Positions 17,851 through 29,026 of a stretch of 64,000 nucleotides of DNA are shown piece after piece (the first letter of the stretch is position 1; each line of letters starts with the position of its first letter). This DNA is from Nerophis ophidion. Its lineage: Eukaryota > Chordata > Actinopteri > Syngnathiformes > Syngnathidae. The notes under the pieces were generated by a model, which saw nothing but the letters and a program-made list of their open reading frames with translations, was not told the origin of the DNA and searched no databases. The position numbers and the translations under genes were made by a program. The stretch is taken from the NCBI RefSeq assembly GCF_033978795.1, contig NC_084618.1, positions 14,636,829-14,700,828 on the forward strand. The letters run 5' to 3'.

Positions 17851-18507
17851 TACATCCATACATCCATTTTCTACCGCTTCTCCCCTTTGGGGTCGCAGGG
17901 GGTGCTGGAGCCTATCTCAGCTCCATTGGGGCGGAAGGCGGGGTACACCCTGGACAAGTCTCCACCTCATCGCAAGGCCAACACAGATAAACAGACAACA
18001 TTCACACTTACATTCACACACTAGCTACCATTTAGTGTTGCCAATCAACCTATCCCCAGGTGCATGTCTTTGGAGGTGGGAGGGGCCTATCCCTAGGTGC
18101 ATGTCTTTGGAGGTGGGAGGGGCCTATCCCAAGGTGCATGTCTCTGGAGGTGGGAGGGGCCTATCCCTAGGTGCATGTCTTTGGAGGTGGGAGGGGCCTA
18201 TCCCAAGGTGCATGTCTTTGAAGATTGGAGGGGCCTATCCCCAGGTGCATGTCTTTGGAGGTGGGAGGGGCTGTCCCCAGGTGCATGTCTTTGGAGGTGG
18301 GAGGGGCCTATCCCCAGGTGCATGTCTTAGGAGGTGGGAGGGGCCTATCCCCAGGTGCATGTCTTTGGAGGTGGGAGGGGCTGTCCCCAGGTGCATGTCT
18401 TTGGAGGTGGGAGGAAGCCGGAGTACCCGGAGGGAACCCACACAGTCACGGGGAAAACATGCAAACCCCACACAGGAAGATCCCGAGCCCGGGATTGAAC
18501 CCAGGAC
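17851..18507 (-). mobile_element. TGGA-tailed SINE with an expanded internal repeat
   Basis: Minus-strand copy of the same SINE as at 4693: tail at 17851, body to about 18507, where it is truncated within the B-box region. Its internal CATGTCTTTGGAGGTGGGAG segment, normally single, has grown to ten tandem copies. Confidence 0.88.
18061..18415. repeat. 37/35-bp minisatellite inside the SINE, ten copies
   Basis: TGCATGTCTT recurs at 18061, 18098, 18135, 18172, 18209, 18246, 18281, 18318, 18355 and 18390. Units of 37 bp (ending GGCCTATCCC) and 35 bp (ending GGCTGTCCCC) are mixed. The long open frames here come from the repeat and are not genes. Confidence 0.95.
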
Positions 18508-18600
18508 GTTTGGAAACTGAGGAGACACATTTTTTAAGCGTTTTAGGTGGTTCAACATCTGTTGTGGTATTTTAGGCTTTAGAATGCGCCACACAGTGAA

Positions 18601-18832
18601 GGGGTGGTATAGCTCAGTTGGTAGAGTGGCCGTGCCAGCAATTCCAGGGTTCTAGGTTTGATCCCCGCTTCCGCCATCCTAGTCACTGCCGTTGTGTCCT
18701 TGGGCAAGACACTATACCCACTTGCTCCCAGTGCCACCCACAGTGGTTTAAATGTAACTTAGATATTGGGTTTTCACTATGTAAAGCGCTTTGAATCGCT
18801 AGAGAAAAGCGCTACATAAATATAATTCCCTT
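18601..18832 (+). mobile_element. tRNA-derived SINE, third family
   Basis: The head is tRNA-like: A box TAGCTCAGTTGGTAGAG near 18610 and B box GGTTTGATCCC near 18655. A core then follows with GGGCAAGACAC and a 3' part with AAAGCGCTTTGAAT. A minus-strand copy lies at 60017-60257. It is a SINE rather than a tRNA gene, since the second half of the cloverleaf is not preserved. Confidence 0.85.
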
Positions 18833-19403
18833 CACACACTTCATATTTTGAATGTGAGACAGGTCTGGACTACAGGCAGGGCAGGCTAGTACCCACACTT
18901 TTTTACTGCGAAACCACGCTGTTGTAACACGTGCAGAATGTGGCTTGGCCTTGTCTTGCTGAAATAAGCAGGGGCGTCCATGAAAAAGACGTTGCGTGGA
19001 TGACACGCACGCATTCGATCTCAAAGCGGTGACCCTCGCCCCGTCCTCGTTTGTGAACGAGTGAGCATTTCACGGAAGCTGCTTTTACACCAGATTATGA
19101 CACCCACCTGTTCCCAATTAGCCTGTTCACCTGTGGGACGTTCCAAAGAAGTCTTTGATGAGCATTCCTCAGCTTTCTCACTCTTTTTCGCCACTTCTGC
19201 CAGCTTTTTTGAAACATGCCGGAGGCATCAAATTCCAAATGAGCTAATATTTGGCGAAAATAACACAGTTTTCACAGTGTGAACATAAAATATCTTGCCT
19301 TTGCGGTCTATTCAATGGAATACCAGCTGAAACGGATTTGTTGTATTCTCTTTATAAGTACCATTTACACAACGTCACAGCTTCACTACTTTTGGGGTTT
19401 GTA

Positions 19404-19479
19404 TACACTTCCTAGTTTACATGTATTTATGTATTATTTATTATTATTTATTCAGAGTAAGACAGTGAGGAACATGATT

Positions 19480-19522
<43 letters not shown>

Positions 19523-19653
19523 ACGGAGATAGATATCTACATACATCCATATTTAGGAGTTATTTCTTTTCTTTAGTCATATTTGAAATAGCTAGTGTTC
19601 CATTGTGTTCGTGTTTTTCAGTAAGTACAGCTTAACACCGAAGCACGCCGCTG
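19404..19653. other. Unassigned DNA with a short TA run
   Basis: It holds a TA run at about 19480-19518 and, from 19520 to 19600, a stretch shared with ARID intron 2 (13936-14010), so it belongs to a dispersed repeat. Confidence 0.5.
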
Positions 19654-20242
19654 TGTTATTGTTAGAATAATTGTTTCTAAGTTATCACATAAACGTTGTG
19701 TTCCTTTGAGTGCCCGGTGAGAAGCAAAAGCTGCGTTGGAAACCTACCAAGAGTAAGGCTCGTAAAACTCCACCTGGTATGGGGCAGGTAACATGAAGGT
19801 GTTCCTGTTTCTTTCATGTATTATAATCAACAGAAAGATATTGTTTTAACCCAAGGACTGCAAAGCGGAGAGAAGGCAGGATCTGCCCAAGTTCCAGAAG
19901 ACCTCTTTTCGAACATCCTTTTTTGAACTCTTTTACAACCTCTTTTTTTTAACCTAACTTTTCTGTGAGCTGTTTACAACCCCCATCCCTTAGAAACAGC
20001 TGTGGCCATGTGGTCAGGGAAGGTCCAAATAAAAGAAGGAGGCGTGCCATCTTTTGGCAGAGCGTGGGTGACACGTTAAGAGGTTACAAGTCGACACGTT
20101 TCTCCTCAATTGAGCCTAATTGAATTCATTCTCTGTTTGATTCTTTGCTTCTTGTCTTGTTTAATAGATGTCATCAATGTTTGAAACTGACCTCTTCTTA
20201 CACTAGAAAAAGAGTTCCTCCGTGTTCGCTCTTACAATAACA
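19654..20242 (+). mobile_element. Possible solo LTR
   Basis: The sequence starts TGTTATTGTTAG and ends CTTACAATAACA, short inverted ends of the TG...CA type. An AATAAA lies in the second half (near 20029), as in an LTR R region. The length of 589 bp suits an LTR. I could not find a clean 4-6 bp target duplication, no partner LTR or internal genes are present, and the call is tentative. Confidence 0.35.
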
Positions 20243-20249
20243 ATGTTTT

Positions 20250-21065
20250 TGATTGATTGATACTTTTATTAGTAGATTGCACAGTTCAGTACATATTCCG
20301 TACAATTGACCATAAATGGTAACACCCGAAAAAGTTTTTCAACTTGTTTAAGTCGGGGTCCACGTTAATCAATTCATGGTACAAATATATACTATCAACA
20401 TAATACAGTCATCACACAAGTTAATCATCATAGTATGTACATTGAATTATTTACATTATTTACAATCCGGGGGGTGGGATGAGGAGCTTTGGTTGATATC
20501 AGAACTTCAGTCATCAACAATTGAATCAACAGTGTAGGTCTTATTTAGTAGGATATGTACAGCCAGCAGAGAACATAGTGAGTTCAGATATCATAAGAAC
20601 AAGTATATACATTAGAAGCACATTTGAGTTGTTTATAATCCGGGGAGATGGGATGTGAATGGAGGAGGGTATTAGTAAAGTGTTGAAGTTGCCTGGAGGT
20701 GTTGTTTTAGAGCGGTTTTGAAGGAGTATAGAGATGCACTTACTTTTATACCTCTTGGGAGTGCATTCCACATTGATGTGGCATAGAAAGAGAATGAGTT
20801 AAGACCTTTGTTAGATCGGAATCTGGGTTTAACGTGGTTTGTGGAGCTCCCCCTGGTGTTGTGGTTATGGTGGTCATTTACATTAAGGAAGTAGTTTGAC
20901 ATGTACGGTATCAAGGAGGTGTAGCGGATTTTATAGACTAGGCTCAGTGCAAGTTGTTTTACTCTGTCCTCCACCCTGAGCCAGCCCACTTTGGAGAAGT
21001 GGGTTGGATTGAGGTGTGATCTGGGGTGGAGGTCTAAAAGTAAAGTGTTGCTACAGCTTGGTTAT
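20250..21065 (-). mobile_element. 3' end of a non-LTR retrotransposon (CR1/L2/Rex1-like)
   Basis: On the minus strand, a frame from about 21060 to the stop near 20672 encodes the C-terminus typical of these reverse transcriptases. It includes the HNHNTRGS motif, SMWNALPRGIK and SLYSFKTALKQHL. An AT-rich 3' UTR follows, ending in a (CAAT)n tail at 20250. The 5' part of the element is missing. Short 3' pieces of the same family occur at 11441, 12268 and 44607. Confidence 0.85.
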
Positions 21066-21365
21066 CATACAGGTTACATAAATGAAGTATTGTTGATGCT
21101 TTTTGAATGTATTTTCAAAATGATTTAAAGATAGAATTGATTGCTCTCATTAGCTGTATTGTGAGCCACCAAGAACGAGACGATTTTTACACGTTAAAAT
21201 GCAAAGAAAAACAAAAGCCTTTTGTGTTCTTGTCCCTCACAAGTACAGGCAAAATTCCCCCTAAAAGTGCAGTTCCCCTTTAAGATGGACAAACACTTTT
21301 CATGCGTAAAACTTGCACGGAGAATGCCTGCAACTTGTGGACGACAGAGCAGGCAGGCGATAATA
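21066..21365. other. Unassigned DNA with one TIR fragment
   Basis: Contains, at about 21209-21285, an isolated end of the TIR element family found in ARID intron 2. Nothing else is recognisable. Confidence 0.5.
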
Positions 21366-21707
21366 CAAACCCCGTTTCCATATGAGTTGGGAAATTGTGT
21401 TAGATGTAAATATAAACGGAATACAATGATTTGCAAATCCTTTTCAACCCATATTCAGTTGAATATGCTACAAAGACAACATATTTGATGTCCAAACTGA
21501 TAAAGATATATATTTTTTTGCAAATAATCATTAACTTTAGAATTTGATGCCAGCAACACGTGACAAAGAAGTTGGGAAAGGTAGCAATAAATACTGATAA
21601 AGTTGAGGAATGCTCATCAAACACTTATTTGGAACATCCCACAGGTGTGCAGGCTAATTGGGAACAGGTGGGTGCCATGATTGGGTATAAAAACAGCTTC
21701 CCGATAA

Positions 21708-23895
21708 ATGCTCAGTCTTTCACAAGAAAGGATGGGGCGAGGTACACCCCTTTGTCCACAACTGCGTGAGCAAATAGTCAAACAGTTTAAGAACAACCTT
21801 TCTCAAAGTGCAATTGCAAGAAATTTAGGGATTTCAACATCTACGCTCCATAATATCAGCAAAAAGTTCAGAGAATCTGGAGAAATCACTCCACGTAAGC
21901 GGCATGGCCGGAAACCAACATTGAATGACCGTGACCTTCCATCCCTCAGACGGCACTGTATCAAAAACCGACATCAATCTCTAAAGGATATCACCACATG
22001 GGCTCAGGAACACTTCATAAAACCACTGTCACTAAATACAGTTGGTCGCCACATCTGTAAGTGCAAGTTAAAGCTCTACTATGCAAAGCGAAAGCCATTT
22101 ATCAGCAACATCCGGAAATGCCGCCGGCTTCTCTGGGCCCGAGATCATCTAAGATGGACTGATGCAAAGTGGAAAAGTGTTCTGTTTCTCTCTGGCACTC
22201 ATCGAGGGTGGACGCTCCCCTTTCCTCTCCCTTATCTCTCCTGCTTGCTTCTTTGTTTTGTGTTGTCTTAACTTTCTTGTTGCCTCTTTTTGCACTGCTC
22301 TCCAAATCCAAACATTGGAACTATTTAACTGGCCTCATCAAAATTGACCAGATCTTGGGTTTGGGGGAACCTGCTGTCGTGACGAAGCGGTTGTTGCTGG
22401 ACACACGACGGACTCTTGGGAGAAGAAGGAGGGCGACCCTTTTCTGTCGAGGACGTGAAGATATCCACCTATTCGGGATTATGACAACAGGGCATCTGCT
22501 GATTGGAGTAAGCGTTGCTCTGGTTTGTCGACAAATTGGAAGTTGCTGGCAGTCTTCAAAGTACACCAAAGCTGCCACAAATGATTGGAGGATGCTGGAA
22601 GAACTGTGGATTACATCGGACTGTCTGCCCCGCAGTTTTGAGGACCAGTCATGGACAATTTAGAGTGAAAAGCAAATTTTATTTTCACCCACATAAAAAA
22701 TCATTGTAACTTGGATTATCTCCCTGGCTTCGAGACTCTCCCGAAGGACAGCGCAGTGAAGACACAAGAAACTCCCTTCTTGTCTCTCATGGACACACAC
22801 CTGTTGTTGTTGACTTTGGACTAGCGACTGCAATACATCAAGGCCGCGGAACAGAGACACACTACGGGCTTACACACACACACACATCCACAAAAATATA
22901 CGCCACACATACACCCTCCTGTCCCCCAACCAAACGCCCTTGACGCAAATCCCATAGGGGTGATGAATGGATTGTCAGCGCCTGAGAGCTGCGGCCTACC
23001 ACCATGACCTTGAACTACCTTCCCTCTGTTGCTAGATATCTCGAGATGCATGTTGTAATATGTATATGTGCTTTGCTATGGAGGTTTTTTTCCCACTCCA
23101 GACTGGGCCCCCTTAGGAGCCCAGTCTGGATTGTATTTTTTTACGCTTCCTTCCCCAGCGTTTACCTTTTTCCCATCTTTTACGGGGCGCCTTATGGCGA
23201 CCCATCAGCGTTCTTGTTCTGTAACCCTGTATACTGTTTGTTTGTCTAATCTTGAACAGGTTTGTGCTGAAAACAAAGTTGTGTTGTAGTTGTGCAATGA
23301 CAATAAAGACCTATCCTATCCTATCCTATCCTAAAGAGTCCACATTTCAAATTTTGGGGGGAAATATTCGACATCGTGTCATCCGGACCAAAGGGGAAGC
23401 GAAGAACCCAGACTGTTATCGATGCAAAGTTCAAAAGTCAGCATGTGTGATGTTATGGGGGTGTATTAGTGGCCAAGGCATGGGTAACTTACACATCTGT
23501 GAAGGTACCATTAATGCTGAAAGGTACATACAGCTTTTGGAACAACATATGCTGCCATGTAAGTGCCGTCCTTTTCATGGACGCCCCTGCTTATTTCAGC
23601 AAGACAATGCCAAGCCACATTCAGCACGTGTTACAACAGCGTGGCTTCGTAAAAAAAGAGTGCGGGTACTTTTCTGGCCCGCCTGCAGTGCAGACCTGTC
23701 TCCCATGGAAAATGTATGGCGCATTATGAAGCGTAAAATACGACAGCGGAGACCCCGGACTGTTGAACGACTGAAGCTCTACATAAAATAAGAATAGGAA
23801 AGAATTCCACCTTCAAAGCTTCAACAATTATTTTCCTCAGTTCCAAAACATTTATTGAGTGTTGTTAAAAGAAAAAGTGATGTAACACAGTGGTG
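21708..23895 (+). pseudogene. Tc1 transposase interrupted by an insertion (copy 3)
   Basis: From the ATG at 21708 the first 160 codons are open, with the helix-turn-helix region and the CKCKLKLYYAK linker. The frame is then destroyed at 22190 by a foreign insert that also removed the WSDES motif with the first catalytic Asp. The second half resumes at about 23333 with FQQDNAKPH and SPMENVW but carries a premature stop near 23788. It is inactive. Confidence 0.9.
22191..23332 (+). mobile_element. Unclassified 1.14-kb insert with a (TATCC)n tail
   Basis: An insert inside a Tc1 transposase, ending in CAATGACAATAAAG followed by five TATCC repeats. An AATAAA with a simple-repeat tail is characteristic of fish non-LTR elements, so a truncated LINE is likely. 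No reverse transcriptase domain is visible, and the frame at 22169-22663 shows no known domain. About nine target bases are missing, and I find no clear target duplication. Confidence 0.6.
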
Positions 23896-24092
23896 AACAT
23901 GCCCTTTCCCAACTACTAAGTTCATTATTATTTGCAAAAAGAAAAAAAAAGTTTATGACTGTGAACATCAAATATGTTGTCTTTGTAGTGCATTCAATTG
24001 AATATGGGTTGAAAAGGATTTGCAAATCATTGTATTCCGTTTATATTTACATCCGACACAATTTCCCAACTCAAATGGAAACAGGGTTTGTA

Positions 24093-24833
24093 CATTTGAA
24101 TAAATCAAAACTGTCATGTGTGTGTACTTTTAAGTATGTGTGCTACGGAATGAGTAAAACGTCAATGAGTATTTTTGCTTCCTGTGCTTTTTGAGGCGAG
24201 GTTACCAGGAAAACATTGACAGCAAATTCATAAAATGACAAAATGTTACTGGAAAGCCTCAAAAACATGGCAAATTTTTGTGTTGACATTAATTGTATAT
24301 GAATATTTAAACAAACATATTTGGACAATAGTCATGTATGTTTATAATGTACCCTATGTTAATATGTTGGTAAATATATCAATATGCTAATTTTGACTGA
24401 GCGACACAAACGTTCTGCATTTGAACAAATTGCAAATAAATATTCACTTATCATCATGTTGACATTTCATCAAACGCCTTACAGTAGACGCCAAACCGGC
24501 AGAGCGGCGTTCTCGGGGTGGGAACTCATAATCAGAAAAGTATCTGTCCACGCCCGCAATTAGATGAAGCATGCGTTTTCTAATTGCCACATTCCAAGAT
24601 ATTATTTTAAAGGGCTGGAACGTTTGCGAACAGTCATGACGACGCGGCACAAACAATATTAGCATCAATATAATACGGATCATTATTACATTGGATTTCT
24701 GGAAATTTCACCACCGCATACAAGTCATCCGTTCCTTGCGTCGGACGAGGAAGTGTCCCGTGTGCCTTTGCCTTCGTTAAAAAGTTTCCTTTACTGCGTA
24801 TCAATACAACTAGGAACTAGGAACTAGGAAGAC
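24093..24833. other. No gene seen
   Basis: AT-rich unassigned DNA between Tc1 copy 3 and the hAT family A fragments. No recognisable coding frame or repeat ends. Confidence 0.45.
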
Positions 24834-24903
24834 CAGTTGCCCCTTCGCATTAAACAGTACCCAAAAAGTAGCTCTTGGTTTCAAAAAGGTTGGTGACCCC
24901 TGA
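24834..24903 (-). mobile_element. 70-bp inverted end of hAT family A
   Basis: The reverse complement of the first 70 bp of hAT family A, ending GGTGACCCCTG. It stands head to head with the full copy starting at 24920, with 16 bp between. Confidence 0.85.
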
Positions 24904-24919
24904 TTTAGAATTTATAGAA

Positions 24920-26191
24920 CAGGGGTCACCAACCATTTTGAAAGCAAGAGCTACTTCTTGGGTACTGATTCATGCGAAGGGCTACCAGTTTGATACACAC
25001 TTAAATAAATGGCCAGAAATAGCCAATTTGCTCAATTTACCTTTAACTCTACGTTATTATTAATAATTAATTATATTTATCTCCGTGGAAACACTGATCA
25101 TCTTAATGATTTCTCACAGATAAATATCAACAACCAAAAAATGGGTATTTCTGTCCGTCATTCCGTCAGACATTTTACTTCCTTCTATGGAAGGTTTTTT
25201 GTAGAGAATAAATGATGAAAAAAACACTTAATTGAACAGTTTAAAAGAGGAGAAAACACGAAAAAAATGAAAATTTAATTTTGAAACATAGATTATCTTC
25301 AATTTCGACTCTTTAAAATTCAAAATTCAACTGAAAAAAAGAAGAGAAAAACTAGCTAATTCAAATATTTTTGAAAAAATTGAAAAAATAATTTATGGAA
25401 CATCATTATTAATTTTTCCTGATTAAGATTAATTTTCGAATTTTGATGACATGTTTTAAATAGGTTAAAATCCAATCTGCACTTTGTTAGAATACATAAC
25501 AAATTGGACCAAGCTATATTTCTAACAAAGACAAATCATTATTTCTTCTAGATTTTCCAGAACAAACAATTTTAAAGACATTGAAAAGACTTTGAAATAA
25601 GATTTAAATTGGACTCTAGAGATTTTCTAGATTTGCCAGAATAATTTTCTTGAATTTTAATCATAATAAGTTTGAAGAACAATTTCACAAATATTCTTCG
25701 TCGAAAAAACAGAAGCTAAAATGAAGGATTAAATTAAAATTTATTTTTTATTCTTTACAACAACAAAAATAAATATACTTGATTTAAATTGTCAGGAAAG
25801 AAGAGGAAGGAATTTAAAAGGTAAAAAGGTATGTGTTTAAAAACACTAAAATCATTTTTAAGGTTGTATTTTTTCTCTGAAATTGTCTTTCTGAAAGTTA
25901 TAAGAAGCAAAGTAAAAAAATAAATGAATTTATTTAAACAAGTGCAGACCAAGTCTTTAAAATATTTTCTTGTTTTTTTTTTTCATTCTATTTGAGTTTT
26001 GTCTCTCTTAGAATTAAAAATGTCGAGCGAAGCGAGACCAGCTTACTAGTAAAAAAAATACAATTTAAAAAATAGAGGCAGCTCACTGGTAAGTGCTGCT
26101 ATTTGAGCTATTTTTAGAACAGTCCAACGGGCGACTCATCTGGTCCTTACGGGCGACCTGGTGCCCGCGGGCACTGCGTTGGTGACCCCTG
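24920..26191 (+). mobile_element. Non-autonomous hAT-type element, family A, copy 2
   Basis: Terminal repeats CAGGGGTCACCAACC and TTGGTGACCCCTG. The flanks at 24912-24919 and 26192-26199 share seven of eight bases (TATAGAA), as expected of a hAT target duplication. Length 1,272 bp, with no transposase. AT-rich interior nearly the same as copies at 7242 and 59407. Confidence 0.9.
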
Positions 26192-26740
26192 GTATAGAAG
26201 AACAAAAATGTGTGTTCTTGTCTTATATAACAGTGGTCCCCAACCACTGGGCCGCAGAAGAATTTTTTATGAAATCAACATGAAAAACACAATATACACT
26301 TAAAGTTAGTGCACCAACCACAAAAACCTCCCTTTTTCATGACAAAGAAGAAAAAACAAAACAAAAAAAAACAAAAAAAAAAGGACCCCCCACCCTCTTC
26401 TATACCAGGTGACGCCTGGTATAGAAGAACAGGAATGTTTGTTCTTGTCTTATATAACAGTGGTCCCCGACCCCTGTTTTTTATGAAATCAACATGAAAA
26501 ACACAATATACACTTACAATTAGTGCACCGACCACAAAAACCTCCCCTTTTCATGACAAAAACGTCCCTTTTTCATGACAAAGAAGAAAAAACAAAACAA
26601 AAAAAAAAGGACTCCCCCCCCCACCCACCCTCTTCTATACCAGGTGACGCCTGGTATAGAAGAACAAAAATGTGTGTCCTTGTCTTATATAACAGTGGTC
26701 CCCGACCCCCGTTTTTTATGAAATCAACATGAAAAACACA
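26181..26740. repeat. Tandem triplication across two adjacent hAT ends
   Basis: A unit of about 227-235 bp repeats three times. It starts with the last bases of hAT family A (GGTGAC(C/G)CCTGGTATAG at 26181, 26409 and 26642). It runs through the flank and into the first part of the next hAT element (CAGTGGTCCCC at 26231, 26458 and 26693). The duplication therefore happened after both elements were in place. Confidence 0.88.
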
Positions 26741-27107
26741 ATCAATCAATCAATCACTGTTTATTTATATAGCCCCAAATCACAAATGTCTCAAAGGACT
26801 GCACAAATCATTACGACTACAACATCCTCGGAAGAACCCACAAAAGGGGAAGGAAAACTCACACCCAGTGGGCAGGGAGAATTCACATCCAGTGGGACAC
26901 CAGTGACAATGCTGACTATGAGAAACCTTGGAGAGGACCTCAGATGTGGGCAACCCCCCCTCTCTAGGGAACCGAAAGCAATGGATGTCGAGCGGGTCTA
27001 ACATGATACTGTGAAAGTTCAATCCATAGTGGCTCCAACACAGCCGCGAGAGTTCAGTTCAAAGCGGATCCAAGACAGCAGCGAGAGTCCCGTCCACAGG
27101 ACAATAT
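26737..27107 (-). mobile_element. Retroelement 3' fragment with an (ATCA)n tail
   Basis: Begins with AATCAATCAATCAATC and TTTATATAGCCC, then a body I recall as a frequent fish non-LTR/SINE-like repeat (the TGAGAAACCTTGGAGAGGACC segment near 26920). The simple-repeat end suggests its 3' end is on the left, i.e. minus orientation. Confidence 0.6.
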
Positions 27108-27232
27108 ACACTTACAATTAATGCACCAACCACAAAAACCTCCCTTTTTCATGACAAAGAAGAAAAAACTAAACAATTTGTCCCGGGCTGCGTTGACCGG
27201 TCCGTGGATAAAAAAAAGGTTGGGGACCACTG

Positions 27233-27881
27233 TGTGTGAGTTCAAGTACCTAGGAGTCTTGTTCACGAGTGGGGGAAGAGTGGATGGTGAGATGGACAGG
27301 CGGATCGGTGCGGCGTCTTCAGTAATGCGGACGTTGTACCGATCCGTTGTGGTGAAGAAGGAGCTGAGCCGGAAGGCAAAGCTCTCAATTTACCGGTCGA
27401 TCTACGTTCCCATCCTCACCTATGGTCATGAGCTTTGGGTCATGACCGAAAGGATAAGATCACGGGTACAAGCGGCCGAAATGAGTTTCCTCCGCCGTGT
27501 GGCGGGGCTCTCCCTTAGAGATAGGGTGAGAAGCTCTGCCATCCGGGAGGAGCTCAACGTAAAGCCGCTGCTCCTCCACATCGAGAGGAGCCAGATGAGG
27601 TGGTTCGGGCATCTGGTCAGGATGCGACCCGAACGCCTCCCTAGGGAGGTGTTTAGGGCACGTCCGACCGGTAGGAGGCCACGGGGAAGACCCAGGACAC
27701 GTTGGGAAGACTATGTCTCCCGGCTGGCCTGGGAACGCCTCAGGATCCCCCGGGAAGAGCTAGTTGAAGTGGCTGGGGAGAGGGAAGTCTGGGCTTCCCT
27801 GCTTAGGCTGCTGCCCCCACGACCCGACCTCGGATAAGCGGAAGATGATGGATGGATGGATGGATGGATGGATGGATGGAT
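27233..27881 (+). mobile_element. 3' end of a non-LTR retrotransposon with a TGGA tail
   Basis: An open frame to the stop near 27837 encodes the C-terminal part of a reverse-transcriptase polyprotein. Visible are the CEFKYLGVLFTSGG opening, IYVPILTYGHELW, the RSQMRWFGHLVRM segment and a WEDYVSRLAWERL end. The tail is (GGAT)n. A 9-bp target duplication, GGACCACTG, flanks it at 27224-27232 and 27882-27890. It is 5'-truncated. Its last bases match a short tail at about 39850-39915. Confidence 0.88.
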
Positions 27882-27898
27882 GGACCACTGTTATATAA

Positions 27899-28694
27899 GG
27901 ATTGTGAATGATAGGCGACATTTAAAAAAAAAAAACGGTGCAACTTTAACTTGGGTTGGTTCGAGTGCCTTGATCCGCCTTGAAATAAGAGACAGTTTGC
28001 AGTTGGCTCACACACACACACACACACACGCACACACACACACACACACACAAACACACACACCATGCTATGAGGATGTGAAGGCACACAAATACAAGGA
28101 AGGCTGGTTAGCTCTGCTATTTGGCATGTCCACATGTTATGTTTCACTTCTCAGAATAAACACGGCCGAGAGTCGTGCAAATAAAACGGGGGCCGGGGAG
28201 GGGGAATGTGCTGCTGGTGAAGCGCAGGTGAATAATTACAACGGCGTGAAGGCAAACAAATCCATCAAACAGAAACATTTTTGAGCATTTTTCAAAGGCT
28301 ATATTGTAATCATGCCCATTGTACGGCTGCATTGACGCAACCGCACGGCGCCTGACCTCGCTGTGCACACAAGCGCCACGACACCCTCCACCTTTTTGAC
28401 GACGTGACGACTCCCAATCGCTGTCTCGCCGTGCAGACTCCACAAATCATGCCCGAGAAATATCTGCGGTGTCAGACCCCGGGTGCCCCGGGTGTCGCGG
28501 CACGGGAGTCTGAGCGCCCGTGTCCGAGAAGGGCCCGTCGATGTCGCCAAGTCACAATGGGCTGTCAGGGTTGCAGGCGGAACAATGCGTGATGACTTAA
28601 TTGCCCTAATTGCCATTTTGCTTCGGAGGAACCAGTCCGGGCAAACAGACCAAACAGGTCATTTATTGTGAATATGATAAAGTGTACTTTCTTG
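27899..28694. other. No gene seen; contains a (CA)n run
   Basis: The CA dinucleotide run lies at about 28007-28065. The GC-rich part around 28320-28620 has open frames on both strands but no recognisable domain. Confidence 0.45.
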
Positions 28695-29026
28695 TACAAA
28701 CCCCATTTCCATATGAGTTGGGAAATTGTGTTAGATTGTAAATATAAACAGAATACAATGATTTGCAAATCCTATTTAACCCATATTCAGTTGAATATGT
28801 TACAAAGACAACATATTTGATGTCCAAACTGATAAACATTTTTTTTTTTTGCTAATAATCATTAACTTTAGAATTTGATGCCAGCAACACGGGCCAAAGA
28901 AGTTGGGAAAGGTGGCGGGAAATACTGATAAAGTTGAGGAATGCTCATCAAACACTTATTTATATGTGCAGGCTAATTGGGAACAGGTGGGTGCCATGAT
29001 TGGGTGTAAAAACAGCTTCCCAAAAA

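Larger units (their letters stand above)
17795..19401 (-). mobile_element. Tc1 element, family B, copy 2, with two SINE insertions
   Basis: Inverted ends (CAAAACC... and ...GGGGTTTG) lie between TA dinucleotides at 17793-17794 and 19402-19403. The transposase is on the minus strand and badly eroded: an FQQD segment near 18950 and the region upstream of the start near 19040 can be seen, but most of the gene is missing. A SINE occupies 17851-18507 and another 18601-18832. Confidence 0.85.
21366..24090 (+). mobile_element. Tc1/mariner element, family A, copy 3, with a 1.14-kb insertion
   Basis: Family A inverted ends between TA dinucleotides (21364-21365 and 24091-24092). Without the insert at 22191-23332 it is about 1.58 kb, full length for this family. 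Confidence 0.92.
26231..27890 (+). mobile_element. Charlie-like hAT element with nested insertions
   Basis: Starts CAGTGGTCCCCAACC and ends GGACCACTG. A perfect 8-bp target duplication, TTATATAA, lies at 26223-26230 and 27891-27898. The right terminal repeat was itself the target of a LINE insertion (27233-27881) that duplicated GGACCACTG. Inside are the tandem triplication and a LINE or SINE fragment at 26737-27107. No transposase is visible. Confidence 0.9.

Noticed and set aside
18035..18575. Long Gly/Trp-rich frames of 116-161 codons
   Set aside because: They lie entirely in a SINE and its internal minisatellite, and overlap in three frames.
18601..18672. tRNA gene on the plus strand
   Set aside because: A and B boxes are present, but the acceptor and anticodon stems do not close and a SINE body follows; a second copy exists at 60017-60257.
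20541..20989. Minus-strand frames as a host gene
   Set aside because: HNHNTRGS and SMWNALPRGIK are typical of LINE polyprotein ends, and a simple-repeat tail follows.
22169..22663. 164-codon frame in the Tc1 insert
   Set aside because: It begins in transposase sequence and continues into the non-coding-looking insert; no domain.
27121..27837. 238-codon frame as a host gene
   Set aside because: From about 27233 it is the C-terminus of a non-LTR reverse transcriptase, with a 9-bp target duplication and a GGAT tail; the start is hAT sequence.
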